Shown here: piece by piece, positions 28,001 through 39,700 of the stretch
Numbering within the stretch: position 1 is the first letter of the stretch
Layout of the letters: each line of letters opens with the position of its first letter
Source: Lepidurus packardi
Taxonomy: Eukaryota; Arthropoda; Branchiopoda; Notostraca; Triopsidae
DNA length: 64,000 nucleotides
Assembly: GCA_023053545.1 (NCBI GenBank)
Contig: JAKZAN010000001.1
Location: 10,374,565 to 10,438,564 of the forward strand
Reading direction: 5' to 3'
The notes under the pieces: model-generated
Database searches by the model: none
What the model was told of the DNA's origin: nothing
The model's input: the letters and a program-made list of their open reading frames with translations, nothing else
Translations under genes and position numbers: made by a program

Positions 28001-31000
28001 GTTGTCAAATGGACATGAAAGGTACGCAATTTAAAGTACAGTCAATGAAAAACCAACTTATAAATAACTTATAAGTGTTCACTGTTTATTTAGAAAAAAA
28101 TAAGCTTACTAATAAAACTAGCAAAGTTATTCGGCTTATAAAAGTGTAATGCATTTACAAATCAGTATACCCTACTGCGCGTATAAAACTTATCAGTATA
28201 GCGAAGTCTCCTATCACTCGTTATTATAGACAGGCATCCGAGGACATCTGTCCATTAATGCGAGGTGCTAATGTGCTCCAAATTTAAAGCACACTGCAAT
28301 TATGTACGTAGACATAGGCAATTATTAATGACACAACAAATTTCTCAAAAAGGGGTCGAAAGTCTGGGCCTCCCAAAAAATAACCAAGGAATTCGATAAA
28401 CATGCATGTGATAGGGCTCCTAGCTGTTTCATCACCATGACGTCATTCTAGCATTGGCCAGTGAAGCTCTGCGCTCGCGGGCTCAACGAGTCTCGCTTTG
28501 CGTGGAGTATAGTAAAGTTAGTCCTATTCTCTCGTACGGCCCGGGTCGGTCACACCAGTGCACGTTCTTTTCCGAGTTCAAAGTTCCCCAGAAATTCCGG
28601 GTACGTTTTAGTACACTTGACAACAAAAATTATTAAAACATTAAAAGACAAGCGTTCAACCTATTTTGGAAACAGGATTTCTCGTTGGTGTCACTCGATT
28701 TTTGATTCCCAGTGCAATTTTACATGTTGTGTTGCGTGGATAAACCTGTTCTAGTTCATGGAAAACGCGTCTCCAAAGTGACACCCACCGAAACAGCAAG
28801 TCATCAAGTGTAAGTCGCACATTTGCAAAGCTTTCTAGGTTCTTACATAAGAGTGAGCCAAGATCCGGAGAGAGATTCGCATGTTTGTAGTGTAGTCCAC
28901 CTAGAATTTACTCCATAAGGGTGATGCAAAGAGATAAGCCCGCGCTTATGTACAGGAAAGGGGCTTACGTAATGGGTTGTGAGGCAACAGTTTGCAAGTG
29001 AGGCAACACGAAAGCTTGGAGCTTCCTGTTTTTGGCCGCAGAGAACCACACATGAGCTCGGTACTAGGCAACGTTTAGTCATTCGCGTAATGAGTCAGGT
29101 TTCCCGAGCGTTACTTTCGGTTGTCTTCTGCTAGGAGACGAAAGGGGGAAAATAATATAGAAATTGGGTCCTTTATACACATAGCCTGAGTAAGACCAAA
29201 ACTATTGCGTGGAGCAATGAAGTCCTTACCCTTATTATCCCGCCACTCAGGAATCAGTTGCGTAAGCGAGTAACCTTGGTGTAAAGTCTCCCGTCGTCTT
29301 CCCTTTTCCCCAACTGTACCACTACAGTATACGCTATTATCGTGCCTCTCCTCCTCGATCCATAACCCCTACGCGAAATCCCAACAACCACCTCCTTGTT
29401 CTCTCCTCCTCCTTCGATCGATTAACCATAACGGCACGTGGAGGTCGTAGTCACAGTCTTTTTTCTTGTCTTTTTTTTGGTGGGCGTCTTCGATTTTTTG
29501 CCAGCTGTGCCTCGTGGAGCACACAAAACACAAGTGAGGGTCATTCGCACGCTATTGCAGCTCTCTTTTCCCCCGAGTTCATTCTTATGCTGGTTACGGG
29601 TCCTCGCAAACAAGGGCTTTTGAGGTGACAGCCAAACTTTTCACACAACAAATGGGTTATATGGTTTAGAGCAACGTACCACGCATTAGGCTAAAGGTCG
29701 CCTTTTGCGAAAACAAGATATTTCTGAACCTACCCCACTAAAGACTGACCCTTGCTCTCAAGGTTAGCCTTGCACAAGTCCGAGTCCTTATCAAACTTCG
29801 TGCTGATAATTAATGTTGCGAAAACATGGCTCAGAATTCAAGACTCGATAAGCCCCTAATTCATGTCCCGTTTTGAATGTGGTTCGGTCCAAAATAATTC
29901 CTCGACCAACAATTCGCACCACTTGAACCCAAGAGACCCAAATTGTTTGCAGTCTAAGAAAATCGAAAATTGTGTGGCTTCTTACCACCAAAATAGCGCT
30001 TCACTCTAATCCCATAAGAATGTAATTAGCGACGTTCAAGCGTTTTCAGTCGTTTAGCTTATGCAAAACGCGGTGACTAAGCAACAACGAAAAGCGCTCC
30101 AACCAATAAGTAAGTGAAGCCTGTCACGAGTTGCGCTGGAGCAAATCAAAAATTCTATTGTTAGCTTAACGCTAAGGGCCAAATTTGGTGTTCAGTTTTA
30201 GGGTTTAGTTTAGATAGACAAACCGCAAGTGCCAATAGCCAACAATGAAGTATCGGAGTTATATCCGCGAGCACGCATGAAAGCTAACACTTGTTTCGAT
30301 TTCCTCGCAAAACGGTTCTTGACTTGGACGCGTTTCAAAAGACTTGACTCGAATAACAGGCCAAACTGGGGCGCTTTTCAACCATGGGGTTTGTGCTTTC
30401 GCTCTCGAGATGGGCGAAAAAGATTCTGGATCGTGGACTGTCAACAACCTGAGATTATCTGCTACTTAATTAAGACAATAGGAGTCACTATCTCGTCAAT
30501 TATATTTAAGAAAAACTCTTATCATTTAATGGGGAATGCAAGGAATGTAATGGAGCTTTTCCAAAGTTTCACACGCTGTAAGCGTCAATAAGTAGCATAA
30601 TGGCTACGTGTTTTACGTCAGCGACCACCCGACACCCGATTTGGAAAACATTCAAATGCATATGCAAGGTAGGGAACCTTACCCAACTCAGCGAACCCGC
30701 CACCAACCTTCCTTTTTTCCTTCGCTATTGCCTAAGCGTTTGACTACCTTCCAACTCACGTAATCAACTGCTAGCATACTACACGCAACATACCACCACT
30801 CCGGGATAAACAGTCGCCCAAAACTACTTTTCTGTTCGTGTACGTGTTTAAACTTCCGTTTTTTCTTTCAAGATAAGCAAAAGAAAGAAACGCTAAACAT
30901 GGTCTTTACCTGGGATTAATTTGGCAGAAACTTCTTCGTTTCCCGCTCCACACCGGCGCAGCCAATTTCTTCGATGCATTCGCAGACCTTGACTAAAAGG

Positions 31001-31018
31001 CCGTGTAGGTCACACGTG
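25007..31018. promoter_or_regulatory. Cluster of six CACGTG E-boxes and one D-box upstream of vrille
   Basis: CACGTG occurs at 25007, 26927, 27607, 27730, 29435 and 31013. TTACGTAA occurs at 28965-28972. At roughly 40% GC about one CACGTG per 7 kb is expected, so six in 6 kb is an excess. Fly vri is activated through E-boxes by CLOCK/CYCLE, and TTAYGTAA is the site for VRI and PDP1 proteins. Function here is inference. Confidence 0.4.
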
Positions 31019-32314
31019 GAGCAGGCGAGCGGGAGGGAAAAAAAGGAGATTTCATCGAGCAAAAATAGCAGCTTCCCCCAAATCCCTCCCACCATAAACT
31101 TCTCTCCAGCGAAGCGACGCAGTCAGCATGTTTTTTCCTAAAACATAAAAAAGAAAGAAAGAAAAGTGACAGCGTAACCATCGTGAAGGACGTCAGTAAT
31201 ATAGTTTCTTGTTGTCTTTCTTGCTTATTTTGCTATTTATTTAACGTCTATGCTGCAATCAGCCAAGGCGCCTTCTTAGCCGGTTGTAAAACAAAGTTTG
31301 GCCACAACAAGTCCCAAATGCAATACCTCCTGAATAGGGACGGGATCAGCAAAAAAGAGAACCCGGTTATTTCTTCATGCGTTATCTCATTCTTTTAAGT
31401 CGTAATTCTGTGCCTCTAGGCGCCATTGGCGGTTAGGTTTTTTTGTGTATTATGACCCATAACGCAATGGAAACAGTTCCTTTTCTAAATATAACCAAGG
31501 TATGTATTGTTAGATGTTGACCAAAACTATTTCGGGGCCTGAACTCACCCAAAAGCGTGGTTAAGCTATCCGATCATGGTCAAATTTCCGACCGGCCGGT
31601 TTTGACAAAGTTCCTGGAATCCCTCAAGAAAGAAAAGGAATCACTTTTACCGAACATTCCCAGGCTGAGGATCCAAGCTATAACAGCAAGGAAAAAACGT
31701 CACGCAATAGGACTAGCTCAGGACATTCCTGTATAGTCTCTCAAGAGTCGCCACCTAAGGGGGGTTATATCGACTCAGGTTTTTTCGCTTCGGAAAGGGC
31801 GACTGCTCGGTTGACGAGTTTGCCAAGAACGACAGAAAAACTTGTTTTTTGCTTGTACGTACGGAAGGCCAACCGTAAAACTTGTAGGGGAACGGCCAAC
31901 CAGTCAAGCCCTGGCGACCATACCAGTCCTATAGATTCTAGCCGCATGACACGAAACGTAGCAGTCTGAGAAAAGCACTCCGAAGTTGCCCATTGTTCAT
32001 CTAGTACCCAAACGTTTGACATTTCTTAGGCTCAACACTCAAATCTCCTCTCCAAGTGCATTTCCTCATGCCATAATTTACCAACAAGTAAGAAAAGAGC
32101 TTTTAGTTCCATTAAAAAATCCAATCGAAGTCTCCCAAAATTGAAATCAAGTCGAAGTTATTTTTGTATTTTATAAATGCCTCAAAGCATTTGGTTAGAA
32201 ACTGTTTGAAGAGTGCATCGGAAGTTAGTTCCAAAATGAAAATAAGCTGATTTGGGGCCAAAGTCTAATTTATTGTTATCTGTTTTATTCTAATAGACTC
32301 CGTTCAACCAAAGT

Positions 32315-34036
32315 ATGGTCGCAGAAAGCGTGACGGTGAATTGGCAAAGGCGTTTGGTCCCAGACGACTACGATTTATCGCCAGCACACTGCAACGCAGA
32401 CTCAGTCAGTTCGCCTTCGTCAAATTCCTTTCCGAGCCAGAAAATGGCAGCCTCGGACGAACGCGCCGCATCGGTTTTGTACAACAGCTCGCGTTACGCG
32501 GCCGCAGGATTGGATTTGAGCAGTTTGGCCACCATTCGCAACAATTTGCACCCCGACATGAATTTGATCCACGAACACTCATCGGGGCCGGGTTCTACAG
32601 GTTCCAACGGCAGCAATCACCACCGCAAACAGCGTGAATTTATCCCCGACGCTAAAAAAGACGACAGTTACTGGGACCGGCGTCGTCGGAACAACGAGGC
32701 GGCGAAACGCTCGCGTGAAAAGCGCCGTTTGAACGATATGGTGTTAGAGCAGCGCGTGCTGGAGCTCACGAAAGAGAACCATATCTTGCGCGCACAACTG
32801 ACTGCTATCCGCGACAAATACGGTGTAACAGGTGAAGGACTCATCTCCATGGAGCAAGTGCTGTCTACGCTACCCTCTGCCGAGCAAGTTATCAGTTTGA
32901 CTCGCGCGCGATCCAAGATTTTCCAGGCCGCATCCTCCTACGGCTCTGCACTGCCCGTAGTGCCGCTCACCGGTCCCACGACGCTGCGCTACAACACGTT
33001 GTCCCCTGCCCCGGCGCCGAATCCAGTCGCACCTTCTGCTTCTTCTTCGGTGGCAGCGATCACCAATGGTACTCGGCAGTCGGTACTGGTCTCCTTGGGC
33101 CGGCAAACGCCCAGTCCGGCACACTCTTCGGCATCCCAGTACAGCCCCAAGGAGATTCCCGTCTCTAAAGAGCGGTTCAGAGAAACGACCTCTGATGTCT
33201 TGCCCTATGCGCGGAATACCGTGACGCCTGAAGTGACTATCGAAAAAACTATGATTGCGGGCCGGTCCCAAAATCGCCTGCTACCGCCGCTCCCCGCGTT
33301 AGCCCCTATGCCGTCCCTGTCCCCGTTCCATCCCCATTCCAACTCTTCCCTTTCATCCATCTACTCGAGCTCCTCATCATCCCGTCCGCTGCGTCCCTGT
33401 GAAGTTCCGAGCAAGAACGACGGCGTCTCGTTCTATGAATACGCCTCGAGTAGCGGCGAGGAAGAAAGCAGCACGGCAGGGTCGCCAGGGAATAACGCCG
33501 CGGACTGCTCCAACGGTCACTTACCTCACAAACTGCGCCACAAAACGCATCTAGGGGACAAGGATTCCGCTGCGGCAGTGGTTCTGTTGTCCCTCACCGA
33601 CATCAAATCCGAGAACCCGCTCTACGACGTGGAATCCGAGCCCGAGTTGTACCGCGGAGGCTCAGCCAGCAGTGATGAGAAGGATTCTGGAATTTCTTCG
33701 GTCAGCGAGTGGAGCAATAACAACAACGGCCAGGCGTACAACAAACCAACCACTCCACCTCTGACTTCCTCGTCCTACAAAGCACGCCCGCAACACCAGC
33801 AGCAGCAGCGAGCAGAGGCGAATTTCACAACTGATCCGACGCCGGCCAAACGCACCAAAGCCAGTCCAGTTGCCAATTTTGAGTCCGGTGCATTGGCGTT
33901 GGCACTGGGAGCAGGAGAAGCGGATAGCGAATTGCTGCGATCACAAGTGGCCCGATTAGCGTCCGAAGTCGAAACGCTGAAAACATTTCTACGCATGCAG
34001 GCCCAGGCTGCTATTCCCGCGCATGAAGATCATTAA
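32315..34036 (+). CDS. vri: Vrille / NFIL3-type bZIP repressor
   Basis: A single 1.7-kb exon codes for 573 residues from the ATG at 32315. An acceptor (TTCTAATAG) 19 bp upstream shows that at least one 5' exon exists, and the frame is open to it. The bZIP lies at residues ~108-180: REFIPDAKKDDSYWDRRRRN, NNEAAKRSREKRRLNDMVLE, then a leucine zipper ending AQLTAIRDKYG. REFIPD and NEAAKRSREKRRLND are diagnostic of NFIL3/E4BP4 and fly Vrille. These nuclear repressors bind D-box-like sites and, in insects, repress Clock. The rest is Ser/Pro-rich with DEKDSGISSVSEWSNNNNG near residue 460 and a second heptad helix (SQVARLASEVETLKTFLRM) at the C-terminus. Candidate AATAAA signals follow at 34168 and 34221. 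Confidence 0.94.
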   Translation: MVAESVTVNWQRRLVPDDYDLSPAHCNADSVSSPSSNSFPSQKMAASDERAASVLYNSSRYAAAGLDLSSLATIRNNLHPDMNLIHEHSSGPGSTGSNGSNHHRKQREFIPDAKKDDSYWDRRRRNNEAAKRSREKRRLNDMVLEQRVLELTKENHILRAQLTAIRDKYGVTGEGLISMEQVLSTLPSAEQVISLTRARSKIFQAASSYGSALPVVPLTGPTTLRYNTLSPAPAPNPVAPSASSSVAAITNGTRQSVLVSLGRQTPSPAHSSASQYSPKEIPVSKERFRETTSDVLPYARNTVTPEVTIEKTMIAGRSQNRLLPPLPALAPMPSLSPFHPHSNSSLSSIYSSSSSSRPLRPCEVPSKNDGVSFYEYASSSGEEESSTAGSPGNNAADCSNGHLPHKLRHKTHLGDKDSAAAVVLLSLTDIKSENPLYDVESEPELYRGGSASSDEKDSGISSVSEWSNNNNGQAYNKPTTPPLTSSSYKARPQHQQQQRAEANFTTDPTPAKRTKASPVANFESGALALALGAGEADSELLRSQVARLASEVETLKTFLRMQAQAAIPAHEDH

Positions 34037-36736
34037 GGACAACGAAACATACAAATAACGTTTAAACGACCATTTTCTACTGCCTCGTAGAATTGTCAGA
34101 ACTCAAAATCTTTAAGGGGAAAAAAATGGAATTAAATCTCAGAAATATTTCTGCTACTCGCCACGTTAATAAACTAGTCGCTCGTCTGCGCATCTAGAAG
34201 GAATACCAGGGGAAAATGGAAATAAAAAATACTGTTGCAAATTTGTCAGTTTCCATATGCGAAAGTTAACTGGTTGTAAAAGCCTGTCTTTTGTTGTGTT
34301 ATCACTGAAAGAATTGGGAGCCAAACTAAGGAGTTTACAGAGGAAGGGTAAAACTGAGAGGACTAATCTGCTCAAACTTTGTTGTCGTTTTAAAAAGAAA
34401 ATGCTTATATACCTATGTTTAGACGTTATGAAATAAGAAATTCAAATTAACCTACAAAAACAGAGTTTGTTCAACTTGACCTAATGTAAACAAAAAGTGC
34501 GAATTTTTTTGTATTGGCTTGCTTTTCCTGGCGGAAATCAACGGCGTTAAAAACTACCATGTTATGTTTCTCGTTTGTTGTGTGTGGCTCTTGTTTGGCT
34601 AAAAGTTAATTGTTCCAAGAAAGAAAAGGACAATCTATTCTGGGGCTACATTTTCAGTTTTGTTGTGTATATCAAAGGTATATCGAATTCGAAAATTGTG
34701 TTACCGAATTACTTTTGCTCTCCTCAAATGCACCTTATTGCTTTCATAATGTTGACAGTGGTAGCGAAGGAATTTACGGGGATTGAAAAAATACACTTGT
34801 GTATAGTTATTAATTCTTTGTGTTGGTCAATAACCCTTTTTTTCTTTAGAAATTTGGACAGCCATTGTTTGATTTCATAAATAGACTTGGTTCAGATACA
34901 TCCAGTAATAGAATAGGTTTTTATATGGGTAAGGTTTCACCGTTAGGCATTTTCGTATATCGGCCCCAGTTAAGTAATAAAACTTCTAGGTTATACAGAT
35001 AGTATAGAAAAGAGCTCAAAATGGGTACAACATAACATCTATTTTTAGTTTTATTACAAATTAAATGCGTGCCCGGAAAAGCAAGTCTGGAAGAGACGGT
35101 GCGTAAAACAAAAAAAAGTGAAGATAAAAGTACTTACGATGCAAAACTAAAACTCGAAACTGCCGGATGAGAAAAAAGTGTAAAGTGCAAATCAGGTTTT
35201 TATATAACACTGGAGAGAAATCGTGCTCTCTCTGGATTCCTGTTAGCATACAACAGTGACTTCCGTGGCCAAGCCACGTGATGTTTAATACTCATTTCTT
35301 CCGTTGCCACATGGCGTTGTAAGCTAGAGATCGATAGTCTTCTGCAGAATTTGCGCTAAATGTGATTCTGCGAGCCCTGCAATTTCGCGAACCCTTGCTG
35401 GAAAAAACCCTAAAAGTGCTAGCAAATACTAAAAGAAAAAAAAACACCCTGGATTGATTGACTTTCTGGCGTTTCCAATCTCTTTTCTCAATCTTTTTCT
35501 ATAGACAATATGCAAATTATCCTTATCCGTACGTTTCCTTCAAGCCCTTTAAGAGAAACTTCGGATTTCAGGCGTTGATTATTGTCGCCTGGGAAACTTG
35601 TTTCAAGACTGATTTGCGTTAAAACCTCCATAAATGACGAAGAACCACGTCATCTACAACTATTGTCATGGCTGTCGCAATTTTCCATAGGATGAATAAA
35701 TGGCATAATGTCTTTCCGTCAAGATAACCTATATGACAAAAGAATGCTTAACATCCACTGTGAGGAGACAGTAATTCCAGGAAGCTATTGCGAATCGTGC
35801 TAGCCTTGTCTATGAACACTTTCAAGTTTAGTCTTTACTTTGGGTACCAAATTATTCAAACTGGATATTGAAATCATTTCTTGGTGCTTTTCATATGCTT
35901 CATGAACTAATCAGATGAAAAAGAATGGCTTGAAATTAACCTTTAGGATCCTAGCTCAAAAGGGAGGATTTTTTCCAATTCCTCTCTCAAAAGCCACGTG
36001 TTTTTCTACTCCGCTATAGAATTAGTGCCAAATTCTAAGGTTTCTTCGCCAGCTTTTTAGGACTAGCACGTTGCGAGTACACGAGTCGTGCATCATAGCA
36101 CGCTTCAAGGTGTTCTTCATAATCTGGCTCCTGTAAAACAACTTGGTGGAGCATATCTATTTTCAATCTTTTTCCCATCCGCGCCCACCTCGCTTCTTAT
36201 AGCCTTTTGCAACGGAATACGATTCCATAAACACGTAGACATTTCTCTGCCCATTACCTAACAAAACAAGTCCAGTGTGCCTTTGAACCCATCCTTACCT
36301 AATGTAGATAAGCCCAAAGAAGTCAGTCAAAGGAAGTAAAAAACCAGAATTATGTTCCACATGTAAATTCATGTATATAAAAAGAAAAAAGACAATTCAG
36401 CTGCACTATGTAAGTGTTCTTACCTGAAGAATTGGTTTTTTTGTTCGATAAGGTTTAAAGAGGGAGGGTAAAAGGGAAGGATACGTTCAAGTTCAGTAGA
36501 GTCGGTTATCAGCAACATACACACCCCATGTAAAATCACCCAGCCAGTGCAATTGTACTCAACATTTCCTGCTTTTGGCCATCAGATCCTTTTTAAATTT
36601 CGTTTACATTGACATATTGCACAGCTTGATACGTTGGAATGTGATAAGGAGGGTAAAATGTCATAACAGTTTCAAACAAACTACGAGGCTTGAGATTATT
36701 CGGAGGCGAACAGAGAAAGTCCCGCTCTTGCTCTCC
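34037..36736. other. Intergenic 2.7 kb between vri and Wsck 3' ends
   Basis: This holds the vri 3' UTR (AATAAA at 34168 and 34221) and the Wsck 3' flank. CACGTG occurs at 35275 and 35995. No coding frame is convincing. Confidence 0.45.
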
Positions 36737-39700
36737 TTATTTATCCATTTCTAATTCTGCTGCATACTTTTCGTACTGGAAGCCCGGAAACAGGTTGAAG
36801 CTCAGATGGTCCTACAAAAAAAAAAAAAAAAAAAAAAAATTAGGAAGTGAATGACAAGAGACTACCCACTGTTCCAAATTCAAAGCTTTTGACTTCCAAA
36901 CGTCTTGGCTCACGGAGGATAAGGTTTAGGTAGGCAAAGTAATCGGATTTTTTTTAGGGGAAAGAACCAAAAATAGACGGTTACCAGTGCCTGGTTGAAC
37001 ATACTATCCAGGAGGGCCGATAACGAGGTCATATCCGGTCGTTCATCCAAGTCAACCTGCCAGCATTGCAGCATAAGTTGGTATAGCTCGTCCGCCGCAC
37101 AAACGGGTTGGGGTAAACGCATACCCCGGGTTACTCGCAGGCCAACATCTTTGCTTTTCACATCAGCATAAGGCGTTGCACCTAAGAATAGAAGAGAAGA
37201 GGATAACGGACCCTGTAACCCGCCCTTTTTCTACCTAGAGAATCTTAGCACGCCAGAAAAAAAAGTCAGTCGTGGCTAAGTTTATACCCAAGGTCGCCAA
37301 CTCCCAAAGAATGACTCCAAAAGACCAGACTTCACATTTCGCAACGTAATGCAAACTATTTAAGGCTTCTGGAGCTGTCCACCTTCTGAAGTCATACACC
37401 TGTAATATTCAAATTATTAATTGAATCAAGTAATCAAATCAATTAGTTAGACCAAATCAATAAATGAAATCAATTAATTAATCAAATCCATAATGCCGGA
37501 AAATTACACAATATCATTCGACAACAATCTAACGAAAAGTCAAAGTATGAAATCAGGTACGGTGAAATCTAGTCATCGAGTTCAGGGACCTTAAAAAGAA
37601 ACGCAGCAGACTTTTATTATAGTGGAATGGGGCAAAAGAAAACGACAAATTAAATGAAAAGACTTTTTTCTAGTCATATCTTTTCTAGCCATTCGTTTTC
37701 TGGGTTCAATGATTTTAACTCATCCACACTATGTACGAAATGACAATGACAACTCTACCTCATTAGCGGGATGGTAATAGTCTAGGCCGTACATGGAAAT
37801 TTTTGGGATGGAGCCATCACAAATTTGGACGGTACGGGAGGACAATCGCTTATGGAGAACCTGAATTGAGAACACGCGTGAAATAATTGAGTTAACAATC
37901 CTGGAAAAATAATACTGCACCTTGATGGACTGCAAGTAAGACATGCCTTTAGCAATTCCAGCAGCAACGTCAATGACCTGGGCCTCATGTAAGGTCGAAC
38001 AGCGCTGTTCCTTCTCTGCATAGACCGGATAATTATTCAATGCTCGGCTGCTTAATATTAGCTCCTTCAACGTTTTGGGATAATACTCCATGGCAATGGT
38101 GACAAGATCTAAGAAGGAAACGAGTGAAACACAGGATCAGAGCTTTTGTTTCAGTCCTAAAGTACACTATGCTAGATGCTTAACTACATAAACTGAATCA
38201 AAGCAATCCATGATATAAAAAAGCAAATTGAAGCCCGACACAAAGGTTTTACTAAACGCGTACCTAGAAAACGACATAATTACGTAACACAAGGGTAAAA
38301 TGAAGACTCGACATAATGTAAACGACATACATCGAGAATAAAGATAACCACAGGCGTAAGCGAACGTTGCGTATTTAAGCTTCGAAAAGGAATAATTGAA
38401 CATTTATTCGAATTATAAAGTTGAAGTTTCGTTATGTAGGACAATTCAATACACATTAAACTAAGAATATTGGTCTAGTAACGATTAAAAGTTATGATGT
38501 AACTAACAACTACATACAGGCAAATACGATAGCCAATAAAACTAAATCTCCACTTTATCCCAAAATTTGTTAAATAACAACTTTGTTAAATAAAAGTTAG
38601 GTTATTTTGGTATACATGGGGATTCAGTTACAAATGCGATAATAACACTACACAGCAATACGTTAAAAATGTGCGGAAACATGAGTAATTATTTCCTAAC
38701 ATTAATCAAAATAGCGTACAAGCTAATTCTAGCTACACTATTTACTACTGTTATTAAATACACAGAATTCACTACGCAGAATGTACACTGATGGAAATAT
38801 TGAAACAATCAAAATCATAAAAGAAAGATATACCCGAAATGATAAAATTGTGCAAAAAACTAATGATTTGGCAAAGACAGAAACTTATTCGAGAAAGGCA
38901 TTTTGCAAGAACAAATAAGAGATGGGAAAAAAATAAGATTTCTCTTACTTGGTTCTTCATAAATGCCAACCAGACAGGCTACGTTGTTATGTAACCCCAC
39001 TTTAATCAGAACCCCCAGATCCTTCAGCATTCCTTGCTTGTCACCCAGTGGTAAAGCAGCATCTAGGAACAACAAAAAATAGGCAACACGGATTAGGTGA
39101 GGCACTACTCTAAGTGCCTAAAGAAAAGTTTTAAAACACCAACAGCATATTCATAACGGTAACGACATGTATGTGCATATGTAGCACGCCAAACTAAAGC
39201 TTAAGAGTATGGAACGATCCCGCGTCTAGTCAATGTATGGGAGAGAAGCGGGAACATGCACGCCTTGGAAACAAGACTGTCAAGCCGTCAATTTTTTTTT
39301 TACCGTCATGTGTTTTTTAGTCACACGCCATGTCCATTGCTGGCGGTCTGATAAGCTCGCCTACTTCTTTTCGACACTTTTTTCCGAGAAAGGAGTGTCG
39401 TTTCAATCCAGGTCTCAGCTCATTACTTATACATGGAGGTGAAAATACGGGATAAATTCTTGCCCTTTTCTAAATGTTATCAGTCAGCGTACGGGACTCT
39501 TACCATCAATTGCATGCAACGCGACAGCAACTCTGCTTTCCCCGCGAGTTACATGTCCCTTTTTTACTATGCCGAATTTTCCCTGGCCCAATACATCGCC
39601 TTCGAACTGGACACAATTGGCTGGAATACTCCAAACCCGTTCTTTTAACGAGTCGTAATAGTCACTAGGCATCTCTTCAACTCCCATCAAATAAGCTGGG

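Larger units (their letters stand above)
22803..32314. other. Gene-poor 9.5-kb region upstream of vrille
   Basis: No gene could be named. Minus-strand frames at 23560-23926 and 24410-24659 look exon-like and are listed separately. A 176-codon plus frame at 27091-27621 has no known motif. A TATAAAAA motif sits near 25320. Six CACGTG E-boxes lie at 25007, 26927, 27607, 27730, 29435 and 31013, and a perfect D-box TTACGTAA at 28965. The stretch directly upstream of the vrille start ends in an acceptor-like TTCTAATAG, so a 5' exon of vrille probably lies in this region. Confidence 0.4.

Noticed and set aside
32341..33996. Frames antisense to or overlapping vrille
   Set aside because: Shadows of a GC-rich coding exon; the vrille frame has a clear bZIP.
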